Shown: positions 42,264 to 50,851 of the stretch, piece by piece
Numbering within the stretch: position 1 is the first letter of the stretch
Layout of the letters: the number at the start of each line of letters is the position of its first letter
Source: Streptosporangium nondiastaticum
GTDB taxonomy: Bacteria; Actinomycetota; Actinomycetes; Streptomycetales; Streptomycetaceae
NCBI RefSeq assembly: GCF_003011965.1
Contig: NZ_PXWG01000006.1
Location: forward strand, 62,001-126,000
Direction: 5' to 3'
DNA: 64,000 bases
Made by a program: the position numbers and the translations under genes
Notes under the pieces: model-generated
The model's input: only the letters and a program-made list of their open reading frames with translations
What the model was told of the DNA's origin: nothing
Databases searched by the model: none

Positions 42264-43556
42264 ATGAACCTCGACGTCCGCACGATCACCGAAGACGACC
42301 TGCCCAACTGGGTGCGCGCCCGGCGCACCGGCTACGTCCTGCCGCCCACCCCGGGCAGGACGGAGCTGGCGTTCCGCCGCGAGCTCATGGACCTCTCGCG
42401 CGCCCAGGGCGCGTTCGACGCCGGCCGCTGCGTGGCCACGTACCGCAGCTTCACGCAGCGGATCAGCGTCCCCGGCGGCGCGTCGGTGACCGCGAACGCC
42501 GTCAGCAACGTGAGCGTCTCGGCCACGCACCGCCGCCGCGGCCTGCTCAGCCGCATGATCGACCGCGACCTGCGGGAAGCCGCGGAGCGCGGTGACGCCG
42601 CGGCGACGCTGATCGCCGCCGAGTACCCGATCTACGGCCGCTTCGGCTTCGGCCCGGCCACCCGGGTGACCGAGTGGGAGGTGGACGTGGCCCGCTCGGG
42701 CGTGGACCCGCGGCACGCGGGCCCGGGCGACGGCGGGCGCGTCGACTACGTGGACGTCTCCGAGCTGCGCGAGCTCGGCCCCGCACTGTACGAGCGGGTC
42801 CGGGCCGTACGCCACGGCCTCGTCGACCGCACGGACGTGTGGTGGCGGCGGAACACCGGCGCGCTCCCGATGGACGACGCTCCCTGGACCGAGCCGTTCG
42901 CCGTGGTCCACCGGTCGGCGGAGGGCACCGTCGACGGCCTGCTCGTCTTCACCGCGGACGACAGGTGGGAGGCCAAGCTGCCGCACCAGACGGCGACCGT
43001 GCTGGATCTCGTAGCGGTCTCCCCCGCCGCCGAGCGCGCGCTGTGGCTGTTCCTGCTGTCCGTGGACTGGATCACCAGCGTGCGCACCGGCTACCGCGCG
43101 CCGGACGACCTCCTGCCGGACCTGCTCCCGGACCCGCGGGCCGCGCGCGTGGTCATGGACGCGGACCTGCTGTGGCTGCGGCCGCTGGACGTACCGGCGT
43201 TGCTGCGGTCGCGCACGTACGCCGTGGGCGGCTCGCTCGTCCTGGACGTCACGGACCCGGCGGGCCCCGGCCCCTCGTCCGGCTCGGTCGGGGGCGGCCG
43301 GTCCGGCTCGTCCGGTCCGGCCGCCGGCCGCTTCCTGCTGGACGCCGGGCCCGACGGCGCCACCTGCACCCGTACGACGCGGCCGGCCGACCTGACGCTG
43401 CCGGCCGCCGTGCTGGGCAGCCTCTTCCTGGGCGGCGAGTCGGCCGTGCGGCTCGCGGCGCTCGGCCGGGTGGCGGAGGAGCGGCCCGGTGCGGCGGGCC
43501 GGGCGGACGCGCTGCTGCGCACGGGGCGGCGGCCCTGGTGCGCCGACATCTTCTGA
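42264..43556 (+). CDS. Eis-like GNAT acetyltransferase
   Basis: A 430-residue enhanced-intracellular-survival-type acetyltransferase. An N-terminal GNAT domain has the acetyl-CoA loop VSATHRRRGLLSRMIDRDL and YPIYGRFGFGPATRVTEWEV. A second GNAT-like domain follows (LLVFTADDRWEAKLPHQTAT), then a C-terminal SCP2-like domain. The chain ends in CADIF, the free C-terminal Phe used as general base in Eis. Eis-type enzymes acetylate aminoglycosides and other amines. Its stop is followed by a short GAGT(T/G)CTCCCTCTCTG repeat. Confidence 0.9.
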   Translation: MNLDVRTITEDDLPNWVRARRTGYVLPPTPGRTELAFRRELMDLSRAQGAFDAGRCVATYRSFTQRISVPGGASVTANAVSNVSVSATHRRRGLLSRMIDRDLREAAERGDAAATLIAAEYPIYGRFGFGPATRVTEWEVDVARSGVDPRHAGPGDGGRVDYVDVSELRELGPALYERVRAVRHGLVDRTDVWWRRNTGALPMDDAPWTEPFAVVHRSAEGTVDGLLVFTADDRWEAKLPHQTATVLDLVAVSPAAERALWLFLLSVDWITSVRTGYRAPDDLLPDLLPDPRAARVVMDADLLWLRPLDVPALLRSRTYAVGGSLVLDVTDPAGPGPSSGSVGGGRSGSSGPAAGRFLLDAGPDGATCTRTTRPADLTLPAAVLGSLFLGGESAVRLAALGRVAEERPGAAGRADALLRTGRRPWCADIF

Positions 43557-43592
43557 GTTCTCCCTCTCTGATTCGAGTGCTCCCTCTCTGGC
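43555..43592 (+). repeat. 20-bp tandem duplication at the Eis-like gene stop
   Basis: GAGT(T/G)CTCCCTCTCTG occurs at 43555 and 43575, starting within the TGA stop. Confidence 0.7.
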
Positions 43593-43783
43593 CGGATGGC
43601 GGCGTTCCGACGGAAGGTGACATTCAAAAGGGGACTTACCCGGCAAACCGCTCGGCGGGCCTCATCGCCCTTGACCTCAAGCTGCGTTGAGGTTCCAGAC
43701 TTCCCTCAACGGAACGGCTCGTGGGCCAACCACCACTCCCACCACCCGCCTTCCACCGCCCACGACTCCCAGAAGGTCCCATC

Positions 43784-44377
43784 GTGTCCGAGAGCACCTA
43801 CCGCCTCGCCGTCATCGTCGGTTCCACCCGCGAAGGCCGCTTCGGCTCCACCGCCGCCAAGTGGTTCACCGAGCAGGCCGCCCGCCACGGCGGCATGGAG
43901 GTCGACCTCATCGACCTGGCCCTCCACCCGCTGCCGGCCACGCTCAGCAGCGAGCCGAACGCCGAGGACGCCGCGGCGCTCGCCGAGGTGACGCCCCGGC
44001 TGGAGCAGGCCGACGCGTACGTCGTCCTCACGCCCGAGTACAACCACAGCTACCCGGCGTCCCTGAAGACCCTCATCGACTGGCACTACACGCAGTGGCG
44101 CGCCAAGCCCGTCGCCTTCGTCTCGTACGGCGGCCTGGCCGGCGGCCTGCGCGCGGTCGAGCACCTGCGCCCGGTCTTCACCGAGCTGCACGCCGTGCCC
44201 ATCCGCGAGCAGGTCAGCCTCCACAGCCCCTGGGGCAAGTTCGACGCCGACGGCCGGCACCTGGACGCGGAGGCGGGCGAGCAGGCCGCCGGCGCCGCGA
44301 AGGTCATGCTGGACCAGCTGACCTGGTGGGCCCTGTCCCTGCGGGAGGCGCGCGCCGCCCGCCCGTACGGCGCCTGA
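43784..44377 (+). CDS. NADPH-dependent FMN reductase (flavodoxin-like)
   Basis: A 197-residue flavodoxin-fold reductase. FMN-phosphate-binding loop VIVGSTREGRFG, then TPEYNHSYPASLKTLIDW (the family EYN motif) and FVSYGGLAGGLRAVEHLRP. It reduces FMN, quinones or azo compounds with NAD(P)H. The GTG at 43784 follows AGAAGG. A HxlR-type regulator gene follows 223 bp downstream on the same strand and could respond to electrophiles or quinones. Confidence 0.92.
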   Translation: MSESTYRLAVIVGSTREGRFGSTAAKWFTEQAARHGGMEVDLIDLALHPLPATLSSEPNAEDAAALAEVTPRLEQADAYVVLTPEYNHSYPASLKTLIDWHYTQWRAKPVAFVSYGGLAGGLRAVEHLRPVFTELHAVPIREQVSLHSPWGKFDADGRHLDAEAGEQAAGAAKVMLDQLTWWALSLREARAARPYGA

Positions 44378-44599
44378 CCGGCGCCGCACACACGAACTCC
44401 TGCCCCCGGCCCTACCCCCGTTGGGGCCGGTGGCAGGCATGTCGTGCCGAGCGGGCGCGCTCCATCACCCTCCTCCCGGCGAACGCCCGTGAGATACCCC
44501 CGGATGGGGTTGATTCGGGAATCACGGCCGCGGCGCGCCGCTTAGCCTGAAGGGCGGCCGGACAGCCGGAACGGCCGGATCGACAGGGGAGGATGGAAG

Positions 44600-44968
44600 A
44601 TGCAACGTCCGTACCAGTGCGGGATCGACGCCGCCATCGACGTCATCGACGGCAAGTGGAAGGTGCTCGTTCTGTGGGCGCTGGACTCCGGCGCGCGACG
44701 CTTCGGCGAGACCAAGCGGCTGCTGCCGGGCATCAGCGAGAAGGTGCTGGCCCAGCAGCTCCGCGAAATGGAAGCCGACGGCATCGTCCACCGCGAGGTC
44801 TACGACCAGGTGCCGCCGAAGGTGGAGTACTCGCTGACCGAGCGCGGCCGCGCCCTGAACGCGGCCCTGGCCCCGCTGAACGCCTGGGGCAAGGAGCGGA
44901 TCGCCTTGCTGGAGGCGGAGGCTGAGGAGACAGCGGCAGCGGCGGCCGCGGTGGCTCCGGCGGCATAG
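44600..44968 (+). CDS. HxlR-family regulator
   Basis: A 122-residue winged-helix regulator: CGIDAAIDVIDGKWKVLVLW, RRFGETKRLLPGISEKVLAQ, VPPKVEYSLTERGRAL. Cys7 lies in the N-terminal position where HypR/QorR-type members carry the redox-sensing cysteine. With the FMN reductase upstream, this suggests quinone or disulfide stress control, although the target is unproven. The C-terminal tail is Glu/Ala-rich. Convergent with the duplicated-domain gene. Confidence 0.92.
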   Translation: MQRPYQCGIDAAIDVIDGKWKVLVLWALDSGARRFGETKRLLPGISEKVLAQQLREMEADGIVHREVYDQVPPKVEYSLTERGRALNAALAPLNAWGKERIALLEAEAEETAAAAAAVAPAA

Positions 44969-44984
44969 CGCCGGAGCGTTCGCG

Positions 44985-45854
44985 CTACTTGTCGGCCAGT
45001 AGGTCGGTGCGGTGCTGTTCGAGGTCGGTGACGCCGTCGAGGTCCACCTTGACCGTGAACCTGGGCGCTCCGTCGGGGCCCTTCTCCGGGGTCAGCTGCC
45101 GGCTGTTCGCGAAGCCCCAGCTACCGCCGGTGTAGACAGCCTTGAGCATGCCGTCCACCGTCCCGAGGACGTCGAAGGGTTCGCCCTCCGACCGGAAAGT
45201 CCAGTGGGTCCGGTACCAGGCGTCCAACTGCTCCGGGGCCGCCAGGAAGCGCTCGCCGCCCGGGTCCCGGGGATCGGCGATGAGATCCTCGGGCCGGTCG
45301 TCCCCGGTGGTCAGAGCGATGAGGCCCGACGCGTCGGCTTCGTCAGCGGCCGGATACGTCCGGCCGCGGTGGACCGCGTAGGTCTTGGGGCGGAAATGGT
45401 CAGCCTCGTCCAGACGCCGCACCAGGGCGTGCAGCGGCTGCAGCAGATCCTCATGGTGCTCCGCCAGATCGGTGACCTCGTCGCGCAGGAAGACGCCGTA
45501 GTAGTCGGTGAACAGACGCTTGAGATGCTCATTGGCGAAGTGTTCGTCGGAGCCGAGGTAGTCGCCCTCGAGCGTGGTGGGCGTGGCGGCGGTGCACTCG
45601 AAGAGCTCGCCGCGCCAGCGGAACGTCCACGTCACGGCATACCAGGCTTCCAGGCGCTCCGGCGCAACCGGATACCCCACCGAACCGTTGGCGGCCTCAC
45701 GCGGCGCGACCCCTTCGGGTGCGGGGCGCCCGGGCTCGGGCAGCAGCTCGACACACGGCCAAAACCCAACGGCGGCACGGGCCGGGTAGAGCTCCCCGTG
45801 GAAGACGGCGACCTCGCCCTTGACCGGGAAGGGGGAAACCCCAGCGTCAGTCAT
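44985..45854 (-). CDS. Two-repeat protein, candidate immunity protein of the preceding toxin-like protein
   Basis: A 289-residue acidic cytoplasmic protein that I cannot assign to a named family. It consists of two similar halves. AWYAVTWTFRWRGELFECTA (about 71-90) aligns with AWYRTHWTFRSEGEPFDVLG (about 205-224), and DEVTDLAEHHEDLL aligns with DGVTDLEQHRTDLL. There is no signal peptide, TM segment or known catalytic motif. The ATG at 45854 overlaps the stop of the acidic-repeat protein (ATGA), so the two are strictly co-expressed. This is the usual arrangement for a polymorphic toxin and its immunity protein, and the duplication could reflect expanding neutralisation range. That role is inference. 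Confidence 0.7.
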   Translation of the reverse strand: MTDAGVSPFPVKGEVAVFHGELYPARAAVGFWPCVELLPEPGRPAPEGVAPREAANGSVGYPVAPERLEAWYAVTWTFRWRGELFECTAATPTTLEGDYLGSDEHFANEHLKRLFTDYYGVFLRDEVTDLAEHHEDLLQPLHALVRRLDEADHFRPKTYAVHRGRTYPAADEADASGLIALTTGDDRPEDLIADPRDPGGERFLAAPEQLDAWYRTHWTFRSEGEPFDVLGTVDGMLKAVYTGGSWGFANSRQLTPEKGPDGAPRFTVKVDLDGVTDLEQHRTDLLADK

Positions 45855-47371
45855 ATCTTTTTCCACAGCCCTTCGTTCTTGTCGAAGAAACCGATGGCCC
45901 CTTCGGTACCGTCAGCGTGCATACGCCAGATTTCAGCATGATGGGGGAGGCCGGTGGGCTCGGCGGTCCACTCCGGGACACCCCCGCCGGTATAGCCGGT
46001 GCCAAGGAACGGGTCTCCCATGACCTGTCCCTCACCCAGGCCGGCCATGTCGGCGACGTGGTTGGCCCGCCCTTGGTCGCCGACAGCACCGAAGGACGGG
46101 GCGGCACGTATGTCGTGCGGTGCCGGGAAGCGCAGCTGGTACGCCTCGGACGCACCCTGAGGGACGGCGCTCCAGCCGGCCCCGCCATCGTCAAGCGCAA
46201 GCCCATCACGCAGTTGATCCATGCTACGCAGGTCGGCGGTGTCACAGCCGCGCGCGATGCAGCCGCGGAACTCGCCGGGGTTGAAGTCGTATTTGCCGAG
46301 CTTTGTGGCGTTTTTCAGGTAGGCCTGCATGGTTTCGGGTGGGATTACCTTAGTCACCATACGACCCTCGTCGAGCTTGATCGTGTCACGGACCCCGACG
46401 ACCTCGCGGGCCTGCGCGTCGCTCAGCTCGTTGGTCCGGCTGAGCCGGAGCTTGTCGTGCTCGGAGGCGTCCAGGCCGCGTGCCGCCAACTGGTTGTCGA
46501 GCTCCTCCTGGTAGTGGGGGCCGTCGCGTAGCGCCTGGTTGTCGTACTGTTCGGCTTCATCCTCAGCCACCCGCGGAGCCTCGGCCTTGGACGCTTCGGC
46601 CGACTCGGCCTCGCTCTCAGCCGACGCGGTGAGGTCCTGAGCGTCTTGCGCCTTCGGTTCCGGAGCATCGTCAACCGACGCCGCCGGGTCCGGAGCGTCA
46701 TCCTCCGAAACGTCCTCAGGCGACTCCCGCGCCTCATCAGCCGACTCCGAGGTCTCGTCGGCCGGTGCCGCCTGCTCCGAAGCGTCATCGGCTGTCGCCG
46801 TCGGATCCGGAGCATCATCCGCCGAAGCCTCCGCAGACGACTCTGCGGCCTCGGCCCGCTCCGGAACAGCCTCCTCCTCAGCCTCCGCGCCGGCCTCAGC
46901 CGACTCCGGACCGTCCGCAGCCGGATCCGGGGCATCATCGGCCGACCCGGAAGCATCAGTCAGCGGCTCCGGCGCCTCATCAGCCGGAGGCTCAGCGTCG
47001 GCAGCCCGCTCCGGAACGTCCGTCGACGCAGACGGCTCCGGCGCATCGTCAACCGTCGCCGTCGGATCCGGAGCATCATCCGCCGAAGCCTCCGCAGACG
47101 GCTCTACGGCCTCGGCCCGCTCCGGAACAGCCCCCTCCTCAGCCGTCTCCTCAGCCTCCGCCCCCGCCTCAGCCGCGGACGGCGCGGGAGCGCCCTCCGG
47201 CGCCGCCGCCTCTGAGCCCTCATCAGGGTTTGAGGCCTCATCAGCCGGAGGCGCAGCGTCGGCAGTTGGCTGCGGGGAATCGTCGACCGACGCCGTCGGG
47301 TCCGGGGCGTCATCCGCCGCAGGCGGCGCCTCGGGTATCGGTGGGGGCTCCTCGCGGGTGCGGTCGCTCAT
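45851..47371 (-). CDS. Acidic-repeat protein with a C-terminal toxin-like domain
   Basis: A 506-residue protein. Residues 1-270 are a low-complexity Ala/Asp/Glu/Pro tract of repeats such as DDAPDPTATVDDAPEP, built from a 261-bp DNA repeat. Residues 290-506 form a compact unrelated domain: LRLSRTNELSDAQAREVVGV, MVTKVIPPETMQAYLKNATK, GCIARGCDTADLRSMDQL, HHAEIWRMHADGTEGAIGFF. The order of disordered repeat then ~200-residue C-terminal domain resembles polymorphic toxins, some with similar IP-ET-x-AYL...G-x-A-x-x-x-D-x-A-x-L segments (from memory). It lacks a signal peptide, WXG100 or LXG domain, so export would need another system. The overlapping downstream gene is a likely immunity partner. 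Confidence 0.7.
   Translation of the reverse strand: MSDRTREEPPPIPEAPPAADDAPDPTASVDDSPQPTADAAPPADEASNPDEGSEAAAPEGAPAPSAAEAGAEAEETAEEGAVPERAEAVEPSAEASADDAPDPTATVDDAPEPSASTDVPERAADAEPPADEAPEPLTDASGSADDAPDPAADGPESAEAGAEAEEEAVPERAEAAESSAEASADDAPDPTATADDASEQAAPADETSESADEARESPEDVSEDDAPDPAASVDDAPEPKAQDAQDLTASAESEAESAEASKAEAPRVAEDEAEQYDNQALRDGPHYQEELDNQLAARGLDASEHDKLRLSRTNELSDAQAREVVGVRDTIKLDEGRMVTKVIPPETMQAYLKNATKLGKYDFNPGEFRGCIARGCDTADLRSMDQLRDGLALDDGGAGWSAVPQGASEAYQLRFPAPHDIRAAPSFGAVGDQGRANHVADMAGLGEGQVMGDPFLGTGYTGGGVPEWTAEPTGLPHHAEIWRMHADGTEGAIGFFDKNEGLWKKI
46794..47175. repeat. Long direct repeat (period 261 bp) inside the acidic tract
   Basis: A stretch of about 110 bp beginning GTCGCCGTCGGATCCGGAGC is nearly identical at 46794 and 47055. 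It encodes an 87-residue acidic repeat unit and would allow expansion or contraction by recombination. Confidence 0.8.
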
Positions 47372-47562
47372 GAGGCGGCTCCGGGGGCGGTGCGTGCGCG
47401 GGACAGGCGGGCCCGGGGCAGGATCCTGCCCTGCCGGGCATCGTGAGCGAGGGCCGCGAAAGCTCGGACGCGCGCCGCCGGTTGGGCGTTCGTGGTGAGT
47501 GGGACGCGGGGCATGAAGGCCCCGGCCGGGACGGCCCGCGCCTTACTGCGCTCGGCCGTCAT
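47368..47562 (-). CDS. Small ORF overlapping the acidic-repeat gene start (doubtful)
   Basis: A 64-codon frame from ATG 47562 (MTAERSKARAVPAGAF...) ends in an ATGA overlap with the acidic-repeat gene. The sequence is basic (Arg/Ala rich) and not recognised. The frame is also open further upstream without a good start. It may be a real first gene of the operon or simply untranslated leader. Confidence 0.35.
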   Translation of the reverse strand: MTAERSKARAVPAGAFMPRVPLTTNAQPAARVRAFAALAHDARQGRILPRARLSRARTAPGAAS

Positions 47563-47742
47563 CTTCAGGATCAGCACGGTGATCAGCGACTGCTCCTTCT
47601 CGTTGTCGCCGACCCCCGGCCAGTCCGCGGCCGGTTCCGCGATCGCCGGGCAGCGTAACAGCCCACCACCAGGCAAGATCAGGCTCCCCGGCCAGCCCGT
47701 CGGCGGACCCGTCGGCGGGCCCGCCCCGCACCCCCGGCGCGC

Positions 47743-47770
47743 ACTTTTGCAAGCAGGTGCTTGCAAAAGT
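47743..47770. promoter_or_regulatory. 12-bp-arm palindrome upstream of the XRE regulator
   Basis: Perfect inverted repeat ACTTTTGCAAGC-AGGT-GCTTGCAAAAGT ends 26 bp before the XRE start codon. It is AT-rich against the local background and is a likely autoregulatory operator. It also lies upstream of the divergent toxin-like operon. Confidence 0.75.
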
Positions 47771-47796
47771 TAGCAACGTGCGGCAGCATCGAGGGC

Positions 47797-48174
47797 ATGG
47801 CATCACTCAACGTCGGCAACCTCGGCGAGTATCTGCGCGAGCAGCGGCGCAACGCGCAGCTCACCTTGCGGCAGCTCGCCGATGCCGCCGGAGTGTCCAA
47901 CCCGTATCTCAGCCAGATCGAGCGCGGCCTGCGCAAGCCGAGCGCCGAGATCCTGCAGCAGCTCGCGAAGGCGCTGCGGATCTCCGCCGAGACCTTGTAC
48001 GTGCAGGCCGGGATCCTCGATGAGCGGGACCGGGACGAGGCGGAGGTCCGCAGTGTGATCCTCGCCGACCCCTCGATCAACGAGCAGCAGAAGCAGGTGC
48101 TGCTGCAGATCTACGAGTCCTTCCGCAAGGAGAACGGGCTCTCGACGGACGAAGCCAGCAAACCCTCCAGCTGA
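47797..48174 (+). CDS. Small XRE-family regulator
   Basis: A 125-residue DNA-binding protein. N-terminal XRE helix-turn-helix: LGEYLREQRRNAQLTLRQLA, VSNPYLSQIERGLRKPSAEI, RISAETLYVQAGIL. The short charged C-terminal region (RSVILADPSINEQQKQVLLQ, IYESFRKENGL) is typical of a conserved Streptomyces family. It probably binds the palindrome just upstream. An HbhA-like gene follows after 18 bp, so they are likely co-transcribed. Confidence 0.9.
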   Translation: MASLNVGNLGEYLREQRRNAQLTLRQLADAAGVSNPYLSQIERGLRKPSAEILQQLAKALRISAETLYVQAGILDERDRDEAEVRSVILADPSINEQQKQVLLQIYESFRKENGLSTDEASKPSS

Positions 48175-48192
48175 TCCGGGAGATCCATCGCC

Positions 48193-48759
48193 ATGGCCAT
48201 CACCAAGCAGGACGTCCTCACCGCCGCCACCGACACGGCCTACGCCGCCGCCGGCGCCGCGGACATCGCCGCGGAGAAGATCGGGCAGTTCATCACCGAG
48301 GCCCCCGAGCGTCTCGAGAAGCTGAAGAAGACCGACCCCAAGGCCGTGGGCGAGCGGGCGAAGCAGCAGGCCAAGGAGGCCCAGGCCACCCTGACCGCGA
48401 AGTTCAACGAGGTCGTCGGCTCGCTCGACAGCGACGTGAAGAACCTGGGCCAGACCGCGCAGGACTTCGCCCTCAAGGGCGTCGGCCAGGCCGTCGGGTA
48501 CGTGGCGGTGGCCGGTGAGCAGTTCGAGAAGCTGACGGAGCGCGGCCGGGTGGCCGTCAAGCAGTGGCGCGGCGAGGCCGCCGACGAGTTCCAGGACATC
48601 GCCGTGGCCATCGAGCCGGAGGCGGCGGGCGACAAGCCCGCGGAGGACAAGCCGGCCGAGGACGCCGCCTCCGACGACGCCAAGCCCGCCGCAGCCCGCA
48701 AGTCGGCCGCCAGGAAGACGGCCGCGGCGAAGAAGGCCGACGCCAAGACCGGCGAGTAA
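48193..48759 (+). CDS. HbhA-like Lys/Ala-rich protein
   Basis: A 188-residue protein with a long amphipathic helical region (ERLEKLKKTDPKAVGERAKQ, VVGSLDSDVKNLGQTAQDFA) and a C-terminal Ala/Lys/Pro tail (RKSAARKTAAAKKADAKTGE) like the heparin-binding hemagglutinin of mycobacteria. In Streptomyces such proteins are probably membrane-surface or DNA-associated structural proteins rather than adhesins. It is co-directional with the small XRE regulator. Confidence 0.78.
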   Translation: MAITKQDVLTAATDTAYAAAGAADIAAEKIGQFITEAPERLEKLKKTDPKAVGERAKQQAKEAQATLTAKFNEVVGSLDSDVKNLGQTAQDFALKGVGQAVGYVAVAGEQFEKLTERGRVAVKQWRGEAADEFQDIAVAIEPEAAGDKPAEDKPAEDAASDDAKPAAARKSAARKTAAAKKADAKTGE

Positions 48760-48883
48760 CCGCAGGTCACAGCCCTACGGGGACGGTCCGGGCACATATG
48801 GCGTGCCCGGGCCGTTCTCCGGGTACGGTGGCGTTCAGGGCCCGGACGAGACGGACCCGGACGAGACGGACGAGGTGGGCGAC

Positions 48884-49231
48884 GTGCTGGTGCAAGCCTT
48901 CGGGCAGGTCATGTACTGGATCTCCATCGGCCTGCTCGTCTTCAGCCTGGTCGCGTTCGTCAACGCCGCCGTGCACCGCGAGGACGCCTACCGCGCCGCG
49001 GACAAGCAGTCCAAGCCCTTCTGGCTGATCATCCTCGGCGTCGCCGTCGCCGTGAACCTGTTCATGGGGATCATGAGCTTCCTGCCGGTGCTCGGCCTGG
49101 TCGCCACGATCGTCTACGTCGTGGACGTCCGGCCGGCGCTCAAGCAGGTCTCGGGCGGCCGCGGCCCGCGCCGCCGGGGCCGGGGATCCAGCTCCGACGG
49201 TCCGTACGGGCCGTACAACGGCGGCCGCTGA
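48884..49231 (+). CDS. DUF2516-family membrane protein
   Basis: A 115-residue protein with three hydrophobic helices (ISIGLLVFSLVAFVNAAVH, PFWLIILGVAVAVNLFMGI, LGLVATIVYVVDV) and the family pattern EDAYRAADKQSKPFW. The C-terminal tail is Gly/Arg/Tyr-rich. The actinobacterial family has no known role. The GTG at 48884 follows GAGGTGG; the frame is open to 48803 but the extra residues are low-complexity. Confidence 0.82.
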   Translation: MLVQAFGQVMYWISIGLLVFSLVAFVNAAVHREDAYRAADKQSKPFWLIILGVAVAVNLFMGIMSFLPVLGLVATIVYVVDVRPALKQVSGGRGPRRRGRGSSSDGPYGPYNGGR

Positions 49232-49285
49232 GCCCCCTGGGCTCCCTGGGCTCCCTGCCGGCAGGTCCAGCAGGTCCCCTGCCGG

Positions 49286-50596
49286 CTACGTCCGCACCGG
49301 CCGCACCGCCGCCCGCCCCGCCGGCCAGTGGGGCCTGTCCCTGTCGCCCTCCGCCGGAACCCGGCCGCGGTCGAGCAGCAGCACCGCGAGGTCGTCCGTC
49401 AGCTCCCCGCCGTTGAGGGCCTGGACCTCGGCGACCGTCGCGTCCAGAAGCTCCTCGCCGTGCAGGCCCTCCGCGAGCCCGCGGCTGATCAGCTCGACCA
49501 TGCCGTCCTGGCCCAGGCGCCGTGCGCCGGCCCCGACGCGGCCCTCGATCAGCCCGTCCGTGTACATCAGCAGGCTCCACAGGCCGCCGAGTTCGACCTG
49601 GCGGCGCGGCCAGCGGGCGCGCCGGAGCAGGCCGAGCGCGGGGCCGCCGTCCTCCTGGGGCAGCAGCCGCGGCGCACGTCCGGGTCGTACGAGCAGCGGG
49701 GCGGGGTGGCCGGCGAGGCTGAGGCCCGCCCGGCGCCCGTCCGCCGATATGTCGACCGCGCACAGCGTCGCGAAGGTCTCGTCATCGGCGCGCTCGTGCT
49801 CCAGGACCTGCTGGAGCGTGGCGAGGAGTTCGTCGCCGCAGAGCCCGGCGAAGGTCAGCGCCCGCCAGGCGATGCGGAGTTCGACGCCGAGGGCGGCCTC
49901 GTCGGGGCCGTGGCCGCTGACGTCGCCGATCATGGCGTGCACGGTGCCGTCGGGCGTGCGGACCATGTCGTAGAAGTCGCCGCCGAGCAGGGCGCGGCTG
50001 CGGCCGGGCCGGTAGCGGGCGGCGAAGCGCAGGCCGGAGCCGGCGAGCAGCGGGGTGGGCAGCAGGCCGCGCTCCAGGCGGGCGTTCTCCTGGGCGCGCA
50101 GCCGGGACTCGGTGAGCTGCCGCTGGGTGAGGTCGGCGCGCTTGCGCTCGACGGCGTAGCGGATGGCCCGGCTGAGGACGCGCCCGTCGAGCTCGTCGCG
50201 CGAGAGGTAGTCCTGGGCGCCGACGCGCACGGCTTCGGCCGCGCGCTCGGTGTCCTCCTCGGCGGTGAGGGCGAGGACGGCGTGGTGCGGGGCGAGGCGC
50301 AGCACCTGGCGCAGGGTGTCCAGCTCGTCGGTCCGGCCGGTGGCCGGGCCGGTGGCGGCTCCGGCGTCCGCCAGGTCGAGGAGGATGCAGTGGACGTCGT
50401 CGGTGAGGAGCCGCTCGGCCTCGGTGAGGTTGCGGGCGGTGCGGATGCGGACCGGGCTGCCCACGGCACCCGACATTTCAGTGATGTCGGGCATCGAGAG
50501 GGGCCCGGCAGGATCGTTCTCGATCACCAGGAGGGTCAGCCCGGTGTCGGGCGGCGCGGTCACCGGCTCCGCGGACCTCGGCACGGGTACGGACAT
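49286..50596 (-). CDS. Receiver-SpoIIE (PP2C) phosphatase
   Basis: A 436-residue regulator of anti-anti-sigma factors. The N-terminal response-regulator-like domain has LLVIENDPAG and phospho-acceptor region CILLDLADAG. A coiled linker (SRAIRYAVERKRADLTQRQL) leads to a PP2C phosphatase domain with the metal-binding GGDFYDMVR and GDVSGHGPDEAAL, ending TDDLAVLLLDR. Such RsbU-type proteins dephosphorylate STAS-domain anti-anti-sigma factors and thus control partner-switching sigma factors. No cognate kinase is adjacent. Confidence 0.92.
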   Translation of the reverse strand: MSVPVPRSAEPVTAPPDTGLTLLVIENDPAGPLSMPDITEMSGAVGSPVRIRTARNLTEAERLLTDDVHCILLDLADAGAATGPATGRTDELDTLRQVLRLAPHHAVLALTAEEDTERAAEAVRVGAQDYLSRDELDGRVLSRAIRYAVERKRADLTQRQLTESRLRAQENARLERGLLPTPLLAGSGLRFAARYRPGRSRALLGGDFYDMVRTPDGTVHAMIGDVSGHGPDEAALGVELRIAWRALTFAGLCGDELLATLQQVLEHERADDETFATLCAVDISADGRRAGLSLAGHPAPLLVRPGRAPRLLPQEDGGPALGLLRRARWPRRQVELGGLWSLLMYTDGLIEGRVGAGARRLGQDGMVELISRGLAEGLHGEELLDATVAEVQALNGGELTDDLAVLLLDRGRVPAEGDRDRPHWPAGRAAVRPVRT

Positions 50597-50851
50597 GTCT
50601 TCGGTTTCCTTCCTCCCCCAGCGACCGCTGGGGGTGCCTCCGCCCCCTGAGGCACGGCCCCCGCGACCGGCGGGGTGCCGAACGCGACCCTAGCGTCAGG
50701 GCATGCTCGAACGGAATGGAGCGGAGCCACTCGCCGCTGTCATATGCCCTAGCCGGAGCGGCATTTGACGCGTGAGGGGAGAAACACGCGATGACAAACA
50801 TCACCCCGACGGGGGTCACTGTGTGCGAGCCGCGTCACACGTGCCGGGCGT

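Noticed and set aside
45851-47371. ESX/WXG100-type effector
   Set aside because: No WXG100, LXG or other export domain is visible in the acidic-repeat protein; the toxin idea rests on gene layout only.
46646-47373. Arg/Pro-rich plus-strand frames across the toxin-like gene
   Set aside because: These are antisense frames of the acidic Ala/Asp/Glu repeats and mirror their codon pattern.
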